NCBI RefSeq assembly: GCF_900101705.1
Contig: NZ_FNAC01000019.1
Span: forward strand, 1 to 64,000
Length of the DNA stretch: 64,000 nt
Source: Algoriphagus faecimaris
GTDB lineage: Bacteria > Bacteroidota > Bacteroidia > Cytophagales > Cyclobacteriaceae
Direction: 5' to 3'
Shown: in pieces, positions 17,798 through 26,456 of the stretch
How the letters are laid out: every line of letters begins with the position of its first letter
Numbering within the stretch: the first letter of the stretch is position 1
Notes under the pieces: model-generated
Databases searched by the model: none
The model's input: the letters and a program-made list of their open reading frames with translations, nothing else
What the model was told of the DNA's origin: nothing
Made by a program: the position numbers and the translations under genes

Positions 17798-18730
17798 ATG
17801 ACCATACAGCAACTGGAATATTTGATAGCGGTGGATAAGCATCGTCACTTTGGCCAAGCAGCCGAGTCTTGCTTTGTCACCCAGCCTACACTCAGTGCGC
17901 AATTGAGCAAGTTGGAAAGGGAACTAGGAGTGATTCTTTTTGATCGGAGCAAAATGCCAGTAATTCCTACTGAAATCGGGGTTCAGATTATTGCCCAAGC
18001 CAAGAGGGTGGTTTCTGAAAGCCGGGGTGTCATGGAATTGGTGGCACAATTAAAAGGGGATATTTCCGGGGTGATCAAACTGGCCATTATTCCCACTTTG
18101 GCCCCTTACCTACTTCACCTGTTTATTCGGAGATTTTTAGAAAAATATCCTAATGTCAAGCTGGAAGTACAGGAAATGATCACGGAGGAGATTGTGAGGA
18201 AGCTTAAAAATGATGAATTGGATTTGGGAATAGTGGTCACTCCTTTGGGTGAAAATGGGATCGTAGAAAAGCCCATGTTTTACGAAAAATTTTATGCCTA
18301 CTTATCCAAAGATCATCCACTACTTTCTCAAAAAGAGATCAAAGCAGATCAAATCAAATCCGAGGAACTTTGGATTCTGCAGCAGGGGCATTGTTTCAGA
18401 GATCAGGTCATTAACTTTTGTGATCAGACGAGTAGCGGACATGCCAATTTCCATTATGAAAGTGGTTCATTGGAAGGACTTAGAAATATGGTCAATCGCT
18501 ATAAGGGGATGACTATGCTGCCTGAATTGGCAACTCATGAGCTTTCTGAGGAAGAAAAAACCCGGCTTAGGCCCTTTGCGGGAGAGCCTCCAATCCGGGA
18601 AGTGAGTATTATTTTAAACCGAAGTTTTTTAAAGCAAAAACTAGTGGAGTTGCTTTATACTGAAATCACGGCTACCATTCCTCAGGAGATGACCTCCAAG
18701 GCACATGGTAAGATAGTGAGGTTTAAATAA
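17798..18730 (+). CDS. oxyR: OxyR, hydrogen-peroxide-sensing LysR-type regulator
   Basis: A 310-residue LysR-type activator: winged HTH at residues 1-60 (HFGQAAESCFVTQPTLSAQL) and a periplasmic-binding-protein-like sensor from about 90. The peroxide-reactive pair is conserved at exactly the E. coli positions, Cys199 and Cys208 (GHCFRDQVINFC), which form the activating disulfide. It would induce peroxide defence genes. The ATG at 17798 gives the canonical N-terminus MTIQQLEYLIAVD. It is monocistronic, and its stop abuts the stop of the convergent NlpE-like gene without a gap. A CTATC-tttt-GATAG dyad lies upstream at 17730-17743. Confidence 0.95.
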   Translation: MTIQQLEYLIAVDKHRHFGQAAESCFVTQPTLSAQLSKLERELGVILFDRSKMPVIPTEIGVQIIAQAKRVVSESRGVMELVAQLKGDISGVIKLAIIPTLAPYLLHLFIRRFLEKYPNVKLEVQEMITEEIVRKLKNDELDLGIVVTPLGENGIVEKPMFYEKFYAYLSKDHPLLSQKEIKADQIKSEELWILQQGHCFRDQVINFCDQTSSGHANFHYESGSLEGLRNMVNRYKGMTMLPELATHELSEEEKTRLRPFAGEPPIREVSIILNRSFLKQKLVELLYTEITATIPQEMTSKAHGKIVRFK

Positions 18731-19213
18731 TTACTGTTTCTTCAGAATATACAAATCAGCTAAATTCCCACTGATCCGATTTCCATCCTGATCCAGATGC
18801 CAGATTTGATTTTCCCCGACTTGATATTTTCCTGGAGATCCTTTAAGGCCGTCTAATTGGATAGACCGACCCTCCTTATCCCAGGAAAATTTTCCAGTGT
18901 ATTCCTCTTCCAGAGCATCGTTTTTACCCAAGTAGTTGGTTTTATAGGAATAGGTACCGTCTTGATTTAAGGTCAGTTCCGTTTCGATCCCTTCACAATC
19001 CGCACAGGGTAGTGTGCCTCTATAGGTACCGTCCCAGTCCAGCGAATTCATAGAATTGTCCGCTGGGCTTGGATTCATGGGGACATCTATCGTTTCGGGG
19101 AAGTCATCCATCGTCACGTTAGATTCATCCTCCCTTCCTTCCTTTTCAGAGGAGGAGCTACAGCTAACTTGAAGGAAGGAAATGGACAGAATTGCGAAAA
19201 GTATTTTTTTCAT
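18731..19213 (-). CDS. NlpE-like copper/envelope-stress lipoprotein (N-terminal domain)
   Basis: A 160-residue lipoprotein with Cys18 as lipidation site (LQVSCSSSSE), an acidic linker and one NlpE N-terminal-type barrel. The hallmark is YRGTLPCADCEGIETELTL with the CxxC pair at Cys70/Cys73. E. coli NlpE uses this domain to sense copper or redox and surface-adhesion stress through Cpx. Here only the N-terminal domain is present, as is usual in Bacteroidota. Placement tail to tail with oxyR may be coincidental. It is 21 bases downstream of the TonB-C-like gene and probably co-transcribed with it. Confidence 0.82.
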   Translation of the reverse strand: MKKILFAILSISFLQVSCSSSSEKEGREDESNVTMDDFPETIDVPMNPSPADNSMNSLDWDGTYRGTLPCADCEGIETELTLNQDGTYSYKTNYLGKNDALEEEYTGKFSWDKEGRSIQLDGLKGSPGKYQVGENQIWHLDQDGNRISGNLADLYILKKQ

Positions 19214-19234
19214 AGTTATAAAGTTAAAAGGGTT

Positions 19235-19837
19235 TTATTCGGTAGATAAAGATAACTTTTTGTGACTGGCTTTATATCCTACTACTACTACAGTGGAAAG
19301 CTCTTTTTCTTTAAGCTCTCTGTAAAAAGCTCTATCTAGGTGTGCCAAGGTACGCTTATCTAATTCATCGTAAAGCCTCGCCCGTTCTAAATAATAGGAA
19401 GGAAAGTAGGGGTTTTTAGAAATTTTGCTGTTTAAATTTTTCAAGATTTTTAGCTCGGTATTAGGGAGATTGATTTGTTGGGAATTGCCGGAAGAAATTC
19501 TAAACTCCACATTTAAGATCAACCCCTGACCATTATATTCCGATGTGATCAGGTCAGCTTTGTTTTCAACCTGCATTAGTTGGACTACTCGAATGACCTC
19601 TTCTGCGAGTTGTTCATCTCCTGCAAGTATTTCTGGAGTAGATGCTATTTTCCCTTCCGAATCAAAAGTAAGCAAAGCTGAAACTGCGCCTTGTACTTCA
19701 TTACCTCTTAATTCCTTGGAGTAGTGGAGGTTTTTAGATAAAAATTCATTGAATTTTTGATTGACTTTTGCCTCCTGAGCTGTGGCGATCCCTATGAGAA
19801 AAAAGGTGGTAAATAAGGAAAGAAGTAAATTCTTCAT
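19235..19837 (-). CDS. secreted protein with a TonB C-terminal-like domain
   Basis: A 200-residue exported protein with signal peptide NLLLSLFTTFFLIGIATAQ. The segment VQGAVSALLTFDSEGKIASTPEILAGDEQLAEEVIRVVQLM (positions about 48-88, shown here only in outline as V-x-G-x-V...F-x-x-x-G-x-I...L...D-x-x-L-x-x-E) matches the pattern of TonB C-terminal/energy-transducer domains. The N-terminal anchor of a true TonB is missing. The tail is helical and charged and I do not recognise it. It probably forms an operon with the NlpE-like gene (21-base gap). Confidence 0.65.
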   Translation of the reverse strand: MKNLLLSLFTTFFLIGIATAQEAKVNQKFNEFLSKNLHYSKELRGNEVQGAVSALLTFDSEGKIASTPEILAGDEQLAEEVIRVVQLMQVENKADLITSEYNGQGLILNVEFRISSGNSQQINLPNTELKILKNLNSKISKNPYFPSYYLERARLYDELDKRTLAHLDRAFYRELKEKELSTVVVVGYKASHKKLSLSTE

Positions 19838-19912
19838 CGCATTTTAAGTTAGTCAAGATAAAAATTAGTGAATCCAATTAAAAAAACCTTGTGATTTTTA
19901 AAATTTAACATT

Positions 19913-20365
19913 TCACACCCCAAACTGTCTCAGGTGATGATCTAAGTGTTTATAAAACAAATTGCTCCATTCGGTGGCAGTCAGTGGACCAAAGGATAAA
20001 GATTCCTTTCCTTCAAAGTGATCCCGACCCAATTGCTGTGTGTGGTTCAGGTATTTGATTAATCTATCTTTTTCCTCTTCAAAATTTTTCCGCTCTTTGA
20101 TCAAAAAAGCGGGTGCTGTGCGAAGATTCTTTTTATAAGGCACTTCATTGACAACGCCTTTTTTGACAAAAGTTTTAAGCAAAAAACGCATCAAAGCATT
20201 GGGCCTCTTGTGAATCTTGGTAAAAGCCATTTCGTAGGGGACGGAGCAGTGAGCGAGCATTTGATCTACGCTCATTTTTCCCCAAATGGCAGGACTATCG
20301 GATTTGAGCTGATTGATTCGCTCGACCAATTCGTCGGTGATTTTTGGATTGAAAATATCCTTCAT
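19913..20365 (-). CDS. DUF1569/DinB-like protein
   Basis: A 150-residue soluble protein fitting DUF1569, a branch of the DinB-like four-helix family. It shows the N-terminal pattern WGKMSVDQMLAHCSVPYEMA, where the His is a candidate metal ligand, and a C-terminal LFYKHLDHHLRQFGV with the second and third His. In DinB-like proteins three His residues bind a divalent metal; the reaction is not known. It appears to stand alone. Confidence 0.8.
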   Translation of the reverse strand: MKDIFNPKITDELVERINQLKSDSPAIWGKMSVDQMLAHCSVPYEMAFTKIHKRPNALMRFLLKTFVKKGVVNEVPYKKNLRTAPAFLIKERKNFEEEKDRLIKYLNHTQQLGRDHFEGKESLSFGPLTATEWSNLFYKHLDHHLRQFGV

Positions 20366-20507
20366 AATGCTGCAGGCTTGTTTTATCGAATTTATGATAT
20401 AATTCAGGGTTTCTCTATTTTTCTCCTAATTCAAAATTTATAGAAAATTAAGGTACGATTGTTAGGTTTACTTTTTTAATAATGCTGGTCAGACCCAATG
20501 GCTTTAT

Positions 20508-20515
20508 TATTTTTG
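20508..20515 (+). promoter_or_regulatory. candidate -7 promoter element of uppP
   Basis: TATTTTTG matches TAnnTTTG, 21 bases before the uppP ATG. No matching -33 TTTG was found. Confidence 0.4.
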
Positions 20516-20536
20516 CCCTTCAAATAACCCATTGAC

Positions 20537-21319
20537 ATGACTTTATTTCAATCTATTATTATCGCCATAGTAGAAGGCCTGACTGAATTTTTACCCGTTT
20601 CCTCTACCGGACACATGATTTTAGCCTCAGCGGCCATGGGTATTCATGAAGATGAATTTGTAAAAACCTTTGAGGTATTCATTCAGTTGGGAGCTATCCT
20701 CGCCATAGCCTTGATGTATATCAAACGATTTTTCCGATCCTTGACAATTTATTATAAGTTGCTTGCGGCCTTTATTCCCACGGCTATTGTGGGGCTATTG
20801 GCGTATGATTTTATCAAAGGCTATCTTTTTAATCCGGTAGTGGTCTCTGTTTCCTTGATTTTGGGAGGGATTGTGCTGATTTTAATTGATAAAAAAGTAG
20901 TAAGTAAAAAGGCAACTCATGTGGATGTAGAGGAGATCTCTTATAAAAATGCCTTCTTTATCGGCCTATTTCAGTGCCTTTCTATGGTACCGGGTACTTC
21001 TCGTGCCGCTGCTACGATCATTGGCGGTGTATTCAATGGCTTGGATAAAAAGCAAGCGACAGAGTTTTCATTTTTATTAGCAGTGCCGACTATGATGGCA
21101 GCTGGAGGCTATGATCTATTCAGGTCGGAGTTGGTATTTACTCAAGCACAAATAATGATGCTGGCTGTGGGGTCTGGCGTGGCTTTTATAGCTGCTTGGA
21201 TAGCAGTTAAATTATTTTTGAAATATGTGTCTAGCCATGGTTTTACAGCATTTGGCTGGTACCGAATTGCCCTTGGAATTCTCTTCCTGATTTTTATGTG
21301 GGGCACAGATTTGGGGTGA
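20537..21319 (+). CDS. uppP: undecaprenyl-diphosphate phosphatase UppP/BacA
   Basis: An inner-membrane enzyme that dephosphorylates undecaprenyl diphosphate, recycling the lipid carrier for peptidoglycan and surface glycans; its overproduction gives bacitracin resistance. The 260 residues show both BacA signatures: VEGLTEFLPVSSTGHMIL near residues 12-29 (with catalytic Glu and the SSTGH loop) and MVPGTSRAAATIIGG around 152-166. About eight spans are visible. It is monocistronic, ending before a strong bidirectional hairpin. Confidence 0.97.
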   Translation: MTLFQSIIIAIVEGLTEFLPVSSTGHMILASAAMGIHEDEFVKTFEVFIQLGAILAIALMYIKRFFRSLTIYYKLLAAFIPTAIVGLLAYDFIKGYLFNPVVVSVSLILGGIVLILIDKKVVSKKATHVDVEEISYKNAFFIGLFQCLSMVPGTSRAAATIIGGVFNGLDKKQATEFSFLLAVPTMMAAGGYDLFRSELVFTQAQIMMLAVGSGVAFIAAWIAVKLFLKYVSSHGFTAFGWYRIALGILFLIFMWGTDLG

Positions 21320-21371
21320 TTGTAAAATAGGAATTACAGAATTTCAATAAATTGTAGAGTCAATTTCACAA

Positions 21372-21405
21372 AAAACCCTCCTCAAAATTCACTGAGGAGG
21401 GTTTT
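21372..21405. terminator. bidirectional terminator between uppP and the S9 peptidase
   Basis: A 13-bp perfect stem AAAACCCTCCTCA/TGAGGAGGGTTTT (21372-21384 with 21393-21405) with an 8-base loop. T residues on one side and A residues on the other make it usable from both strands. Confidence 0.9.
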
Positions 21406-21429
21406 CTTATTTATTGATTATGAGCCGAA

Positions 21430-23868
21430 TTACCTCGACGGTTCAATTTTATTTTTGTTTTTCACGTATTTATCCAGCCAGCTGTCCATTTCATACAAGG
21501 TGTGAAGAATAGATTCTTTGGCCGAATAGCCGTGACTCTCATGAGGAAGGAAAACCAATTTTGCCGTAGCACCATGACCTTTTAGGGCATTGTAATAGCG
21601 CTCTGACTGAATCGGGAAAGTCCCGGAGTTATTATCTGCTTCTCCATGAACCATCAAAATTGGAGTCTTCACTTTGTGAGCAAAGGAGAAAGGAGACATA
21701 TTGAAGTAAACTTCAGGAGCTTCCCAATAGCTTCGCTGCTCATATTGGAATCCAAAAGGAGTCAATGTCCGGTTGTAAGCACCACTTCGGGCGATTCCCG
21801 CCGCAAACAAATCGGTGTGTGAAAGCAAGTTAGCGGTCATAAATGCTCCGTACGAGTGTCCACCGACGCCAATGCGATTTCGGTCACCGATGCCTAATTC
21901 GACAATGTGATCAATCGCCGCCTCGGCATTGGCTACCAATTGCTCGATAAAGTAATCGTTTGGCTCTTTGTCTCCTTCACCTACGATCGGCATCTCAGTC
22001 TGATCCATAATGGCGTAGCCTTGGGTCACCCAATAGATTGGAGAACCCCAGCTCAATCGGGTAAATCGATACTTCGACCCTCTTACCTGAGAAGCTATTT
22101 CGGCGGATTTGTATTCTCTAGGATAGGCCCACATCAATACAGGAAGTGGTGCGTCCTCCCCCGGTGTAAAGCCTTCTGGAGTATAAATCACCGCAGAAAG
22201 ATCTAAACCGTCTTTACGCTTGTATTTTACCAATTGCTTGTTGATTCCTTTGATGGATTCATAGGGGTGAGTAAATGCGGTCACTTGCTGAGGAGCGATT
22301 CTTCTCTTGGTATTAACCAGCCAGTAATTGGGCTGTACATCAGTTCCTTCCTTAAGCGTGATAAATTCAGTTCCTTCCTCATCTAGTACCTTAACCACTC
22401 GCTCGTAGTATGGAGCTTGAGATCTCCAAAGGATGTTTTGTTCTTTCGTTTTGGTGTTGAAAGTAGAAAGGAAAGGCATACTGCCATCTGGGCTGCCTCC
22501 TTCGGAAGTCATGAAGATTAAATCCCCTTTTCTTAGTAGGACATTTTCTCCTAGGTCATTTTCGGTATAGATTGGACTTCCTGGATCATTGTAAATGTCA
22601 TCATAAGACCTGTCAATAAGTACTCTTTTTTCCTGAGAAGGATTGGAAGGATTGATAACTGAGCGGATTTCTCTTCGTGCACCAAACCATCGCTCATTCA
22701 AAATAGCAAAATCATCAGTAGACCAAGCTACTCCTGCAAATCGTAAGGAAGTAGTAGCCAGTTTTTGTTTGCTTCCGGAGAAAGGAGCTGTAAGCGTGTA
22801 GACGATTTCTCGCTCTTCCATATCGACTTTGCCATCTCCACCGTCTTGAGCCTCGACCCAATACAAAACAGCCGGTTTATCCGCTCTCCAATTGATACTT
22901 CTTGGGCCAGTCACTGTGGCATCAAAGCCCGTAGGTCTTACTTCATCCAGAGGAATTTGGGCGAAAGTTTTTACTTTCTGTCCATCTTTTGACCAGATCT
23001 CTACATCGTATGGAAAGCGTGAAGCAGGCACCAAATAGGAGAAAGGCTGCTTGATAATATCTACCAGAATATAAGATCCATCAGGTGATAGATCAAAAGA
23101 TTTGATCATGGCTTTTGGGCCAATAGCTTTTTTGCTCCCGTCCAGATTTACCAGCATCAACTGCGTATCCATGAAATAAGCGAAAAGTTGCTCATCGTAA
23201 GGATTACTCAATAGATCTTGGTAGGTTCTTGATGGAGCTGCATCGCCACTAGTTTCCTGAATGACGGGACCTGCAGGTGCGGCAGGTTCCTTAGGGAAAT
23301 CTCCACGCTGAGGATTGTTAGCTTTGATTAAGATCTGATTTTCAGGTGTCCACGTCATGACATTGCCCATGACATCGTTTAGCATTGGCTCGGTCAGCTT
23401 TTTTGCCTCAAAAGTAGCCATGTCTACTACCCACAAGCTGATTCCTGTCGCTTCGGTATTGGTAAAGGCCAGGTATTTCTCATCTGTTGATAGTGCAAAT
23501 CCACCCATAGCAGGTTTTGAAGGTAGTCCTTTGATCTGGATTTCAACTCCGCTTTTGGTCATCCGGATTTTGATATTTTCGATCGATCGGCTTCTTGATG
23601 GTCCGGACGTGGCTGGATTGATCCGCATTCCTGCGATTCTCAGTTCAGGCTGTGCAAGTTCCTCGATAGAAGGATTACCGGCACTTTCCAAAAGCATCAT
23701 CCAATCTCCATTTTTGGAGAATCTGACAGAAGGGGTATTGGGAGCATTGACCAAATCCGCAATTGCCTTGGGCGGGGTTTGGTAGTTTTGGCCAAAAGCC
23801 GGCAATACTATAGCCGCCAAGAATAGCCAGAGTAGGGGTTGAAGTTTTCGTTTTAGGTTCATATTCAT
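21430..23868 (-). CDS. S9-family prolyl-oligopeptidase-type peptidase, glutamyl-endopeptidase-like
   Basis: An 812-residue exported serine peptidase: signal peptide (about 1-26), beta-propeller (about 30-540) and alpha/beta-hydrolase domain (about 560-812). The triad is Ser672 (GVGGHSYGAFMTANL), Asp745 (HGEADNNSGTF) and His779 (LPHESHGYSAKES). The SYGAF/ESHGY pairing resembles the chloroplast glutamyl endopeptidase branch rather than dipeptidyl peptidase IV. It would degrade peptides in the periplasm or outside the cell. Two in-frame ATGs lie at 23868 and 23862, and either gives a good signal peptide. Confidence 0.92.
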   Translation of the reverse strand: MNMNLKRKLQPLLWLFLAAIVLPAFGQNYQTPPKAIADLVNAPNTPSVRFSKNGDWMMLLESAGNPSIEELAQPELRIAGMRINPATSGPSRSRSIENIKIRMTKSGVEIQIKGLPSKPAMGGFALSTDEKYLAFTNTEATGISLWVVDMATFEAKKLTEPMLNDVMGNVMTWTPENQILIKANNPQRGDFPKEPAAPAGPVIQETSGDAAPSRTYQDLLSNPYDEQLFAYFMDTQLMLVNLDGSKKAIGPKAMIKSFDLSPDGSYILVDIIKQPFSYLVPASRFPYDVEIWSKDGQKVKTFAQIPLDEVRPTGFDATVTGPRSINWRADKPAVLYWVEAQDGGDGKVDMEEREIVYTLTAPFSGSKQKLATTSLRFAGVAWSTDDFAILNERWFGARREIRSVINPSNPSQEKRVLIDRSYDDIYNDPGSPIYTENDLGENVLLRKGDLIFMTSEGGSPDGSMPFLSTFNTKTKEQNILWRSQAPYYERVVKVLDEEGTEFITLKEGTDVQPNYWLVNTKRRIAPQQVTAFTHPYESIKGINKQLVKYKRKDGLDLSAVIYTPEGFTPGEDAPLPVLMWAYPREYKSAEIASQVRGSKYRFTRLSWGSPIYWVTQGYAIMDQTEMPIVGEGDKEPNDYFIEQLVANAEAAIDHIVELGIGDRNRIGVGGHSYGAFMTANLLSHTDLFAAGIARSGAYNRTLTPFGFQYEQRSYWEAPEVYFNMSPFSFAHKVKTPILMVHGEADNNSGTFPIQSERYYNALKGHGATAKLVFLPHESHGYSAKESILHTLYEMDSWLDKYVKNKNKIEPSR

Positions 23869-24044
23869 TTTATGATTTTAACTCTCTAAAATACAGAAAT
23901 GCCTTTGACTATTTAAATAAATCTTCTTCAGTGGTCGATCTTGTGTTTTAATGATTCCACAGCGATAGGAGAAGGTTGCTAAGAATTGGAAATGGCGTTT
24001 TTTTGTAAGAAATATGTACCTTGTTTTTACATAACCTTCACCCC

Positions 24045-24617
24045 ATGAGAAAATCTATCCTGTTCCTTTCTGCTCTCTTCCTGATGAGCGGTTCCTTGTT
24101 GGCTCAAGCCATAAAACCTACTATCGGACTCAATTTCACAGATGTAAAGTCTGCTGATGATATTTTAGAGGGAAATTCTAGCTGGCAAGTGGGCCTAAGT
24201 GTGGAATTTGGAGAAAAAATGTACGTAGAGCCTGGCATATTCTTCATGTCCAGGAGTTATGCTTTTGGGGGCTCTTCTAGTCCTAATCTAAGCTTGGGTG
24301 ATCCCGAATTTAAGGGAATCCGAATTCCAGTTTCCCTGGGTGCTTATCTGATCGGAGATGAGTCTTCTACTTTTGCCTGGAGAGGATTTGTGGGACCTTC
24401 TGCATTTCTCTATACCGATACAGGGGACTTCAATAAGGAGGATCTAAATTCCCCCGCTTGGGGAGTTTTTGCCGGGACGGGACTGAATATTTGGATTCTC
24501 TTTGTGGACTTGTCTTATGAGTGGTCGGTTAATGATATATCTCCTGCTTTTGCTCAGATTGATTTTGGTCGTACCAATGGGTTCTTTACCCAAGCAGGCT
24601 TTAGATTGAAGCTTTAA
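24045..24617 (+). CDS. outer-membrane beta-barrel protein (PorT/OMP_b-brl type)
   Basis: A 190-residue protein with a signal peptide (RKSILFLSALFLMSGSLLAQ) and alternating hydrophobic beta strands. It ends GFFTQAGFRLKL, a typical barrel terminus. It fits the small eight-stranded PorT-like family of Bacteroidota, whose role is mostly unknown. The ATG at 24045 is chosen over the TTG at 24021, which would only add MFLHNLHP before the signal peptide. Confidence 0.8.
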   Translation: MRKSILFLSALFLMSGSLLAQAIKPTIGLNFTDVKSADDILEGNSSWQVGLSVEFGEKMYVEPGIFFMSRSYAFGGSSSPNLSLGDPEFKGIRIPVSLGAYLIGDESSTFAWRGFVGPSAFLYTDTGDFNKEDLNSPAWGVFAGTGLNIWILFVDLSYEWSVNDISPAFAQIDFGRTNGFFTQAGFRLKL

Positions 24618-25001
24618 AGATTCGCATAAACATTAACCTTAGAATTAAATGTCATTTTTCTATCTTTTAGAATGATTATCTGCAATTCTGCTTTAATTCT
24701 TATTGGTTTGATCCCTTATTTTAAGGAAAAGGCTTTTCCCGGTTAGATTTTAATGAGCAATTTAGAATTGAAAATCGCTATCGTTTTTTCTCCCTTCCTA
24801 CAAAACAAGAAGAAAGGACACCGAGCGACGGTTGGTGAGCCAAGTCGAACCAAGTCAAGGTGGACATTAAGAAAATTTGGCTAATCGTGTTATTGCTGAT
24901 ATATATATTCCCTTTTTATTAATCCATTCGATAGGAAAATGGATAACAGGTTTTTTGATTTAGAAATCAATTGGAGAACATCTAAAAGTAAAATTGACTA
25001 C
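24618..25001. other. intergenic region with a locally GC-rich block
   Basis: About 380 bases without a credible gene. Most is AT-rich. A block at roughly 24795-24870 (AAGAAAGGACACCGAGCG, then CGGTTGGTGAGCCAAGTCG) is clearly richer in G and C and holds the small inverted pair CACC...GGTG. It reads like a fragment of a dispersed repeat or a structured element, but I cannot name it. Confidence 0.4.
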
Positions 25002-25040
25002 AAAAAACAAAGCCCGACAGAGGTATCTGCCGGGCTTTGT
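25002..25040 (-). terminator. rho-independent terminator of gldJ
   Basis: 10-bp stem ACAAAGCCCG/CGGGCTTTGT (25007-25016 with 25031-25040), with further CAG/CTG pairing inside. Six A residues on the plus strand provide the U tract for minus-strand transcripts. It sits 20 bases past the gldJ stop. Confidence 0.85.
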
Positions 25041-25060
25041 TATAGAATTCAAAAGGAAAA

Positions 25061-26284
25061 TTATTTGCCGACTTGGCCTATAGAAATCATTGCACATCTG
25101 AAACCAATATGATTGGTAGCAGAGTCTTGATGCATGAATCTTCTCGTACCTGGAGCTAACCAATAGGTAACATCTCTCCAGCTTCCTCCTTTATATACTC
25201 TGATTTCGTCACTGAATTTAGAAATATCATAGTTTTCCGCTTCATCCTTGTATCCATCTTTTCGAACGGGATTAAGGTCATCTGCATCTTGGTATGTTAG
25301 AGGACGATAGACATCATATACCCACTCATTCATGTTTCCGGCCATATGGTACAATCCAAAATCATTTGGTGCCATGTCGTAAACATTTGTAGGCAAGATT
25401 TCACCGTCATTTCGCTGATTACCCGAGATACCTCCATAATCACCTCTGCCTCTTTTGAAGTTGGCTAAAAAATCACCTTGCTTTCCTTTTCGTTTCACGT
25501 TGTAAGGGTTACGAACGCCACGGCCATCCCATGGATAGATACGGCCATATTCTTGATTTTCGTCGAGGTACTGCGTTCCAATCATGGCTTTTGCTGCATA
25601 TTCCCACTCCGCTTCACTTGGGAGACGGTAATCCGCTAGTGCTACACCTCTTTCGATCAATTGGGACTTTGTAAAAGAAGAGTCAATTCCTCTTTCGTCT
25701 CTGATGAGTTCTTGTACATATTCTGTTCTCCACTTGGAGTAAACATTAGCCTGCTGCCAAGACACTCCGGCTACAGGATAAAAGTTGAATCCTGGAAATC
25801 TGAAGTAATACGACTGATACATGTCATTGAAAGATAATGCACCTCCCCAGACGTCTTCCCTAGGCTCGAGCTTGGCTAATGAATCTGCGCTTACCCTTTT
25901 TTTCATATCAAAAAGGAACTCTCTGAAGTCGTTGTTGGTGATTTCCGTTTCGTCTAAGTAAAAATTAGCAATTGTCACCGTACGTTCCAGATTGTCTCTG
26001 AAAGTCATGATGTCTTCTTCTTGGGATCCCAAAACAGCTCGGCCACCTTGAATAAATTTCAAGTTTGGACCCGGTATCTGCTCTGCATTTTTGGCCACAA
26101 AAAAGTTAGTAGAGTCATTTTCGTCAAAAGAAAATTCTGCACCGGTGGTGGCACTCTTTTTTCCTGGGTTTTTGGCAGTGCGTCTACCATAACCAGGAGT
26201 TTTGTTACAGGAAGAAAGTACAGCTCCTCCGACAATCATCAGAGCAGCGGCCCACATTCCCCAGGATTTGTTACTAAAACGCAT
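25061..26284 (-). CDS. gldJ: gliding-motility lipoprotein GldJ-like (SUMF1/FGE domain)
   Basis: A 407-residue lipoprotein (Cys26, GGAVLSSCNKTPG) with a formylglycine-generating-enzyme-like domain from about 75. GldJ and GldK both have this fold and belong to the gliding and type IX secretion machinery of the outer membrane. The segment NFKRGRGDYGGISGNQRNDG followed by PNDFGLYHMAGNMNEWVYDVYRP matches the GldJ form as I remember it, and no gldL/M/N genes follow, which argues against GldK. Homologues lack enzyme activity and act structurally. The gene is monocistronic with a promoter element at 26304 and a terminator at 25002. Confidence 0.85.
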   Translation of the reverse strand: MRFSNKSWGMWAAALMIVGGAVLSSCNKTPGYGRRTAKNPGKKSATTGAEFSFDENDSTNFFVAKNAEQIPGPNLKFIQGGRAVLGSQEEDIMTFRDNLERTVTIANFYLDETEITNNDFREFLFDMKKRVSADSLAKLEPREDVWGGALSFNDMYQSYYFRFPGFNFYPVAGVSWQQANVYSKWRTEYVQELIRDERGIDSSFTKSQLIERGVALADYRLPSEAEWEYAAKAMIGTQYLDENQEYGRIYPWDGRGVRNPYNVKRKGKQGDFLANFKRGRGDYGGISGNQRNDGEILPTNVYDMAPNDFGLYHMAGNMNEWVYDVYRPLTYQDADDLNPVRKDGYKDEAENYDISKFSDEIRVYKGGSWRDVTYWLAPGTRRFMHQDSATNHIGFRCAMISIGQVGK

Positions 26285-26303
26285 ATGTTTATCAGGTTTA
26301 GAT

Positions 26304-26311
26304 CAAATTTA
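26304..26311 (-). promoter_or_regulatory. candidate -7 promoter element of gldJ
   Basis: On the minus strand TAAATTTG matches TAnnTTTG, 19 bases before the ATG at 26284. A TTG lies 23 bases further upstream (26335-26337), slightly wider than usual. Confidence 0.45.
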
Positions 26312-26456
26312 AGTCGCTAATATAAAGCCATTAGCAAGCACTTCCAATTCTAAAAGGACTGCCTTGGAATACATAATTAATGTATTTGTATCGAATTCAG
26401 CCTTTTCCTACAAATTTTTTGTGCGAAAGTGCAATATTTATGCCAGTTAAATTTTT

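Noticed and set aside
25061-26284. identification as GldK or as a real formylglycine-generating enzyme
   Set aside because: No gldL/gldM/gldN neighbours, and the DYGG...VYRP pattern fits GldJ; no sulfatase is nearby and the lipoprotein form points to the gliding family.
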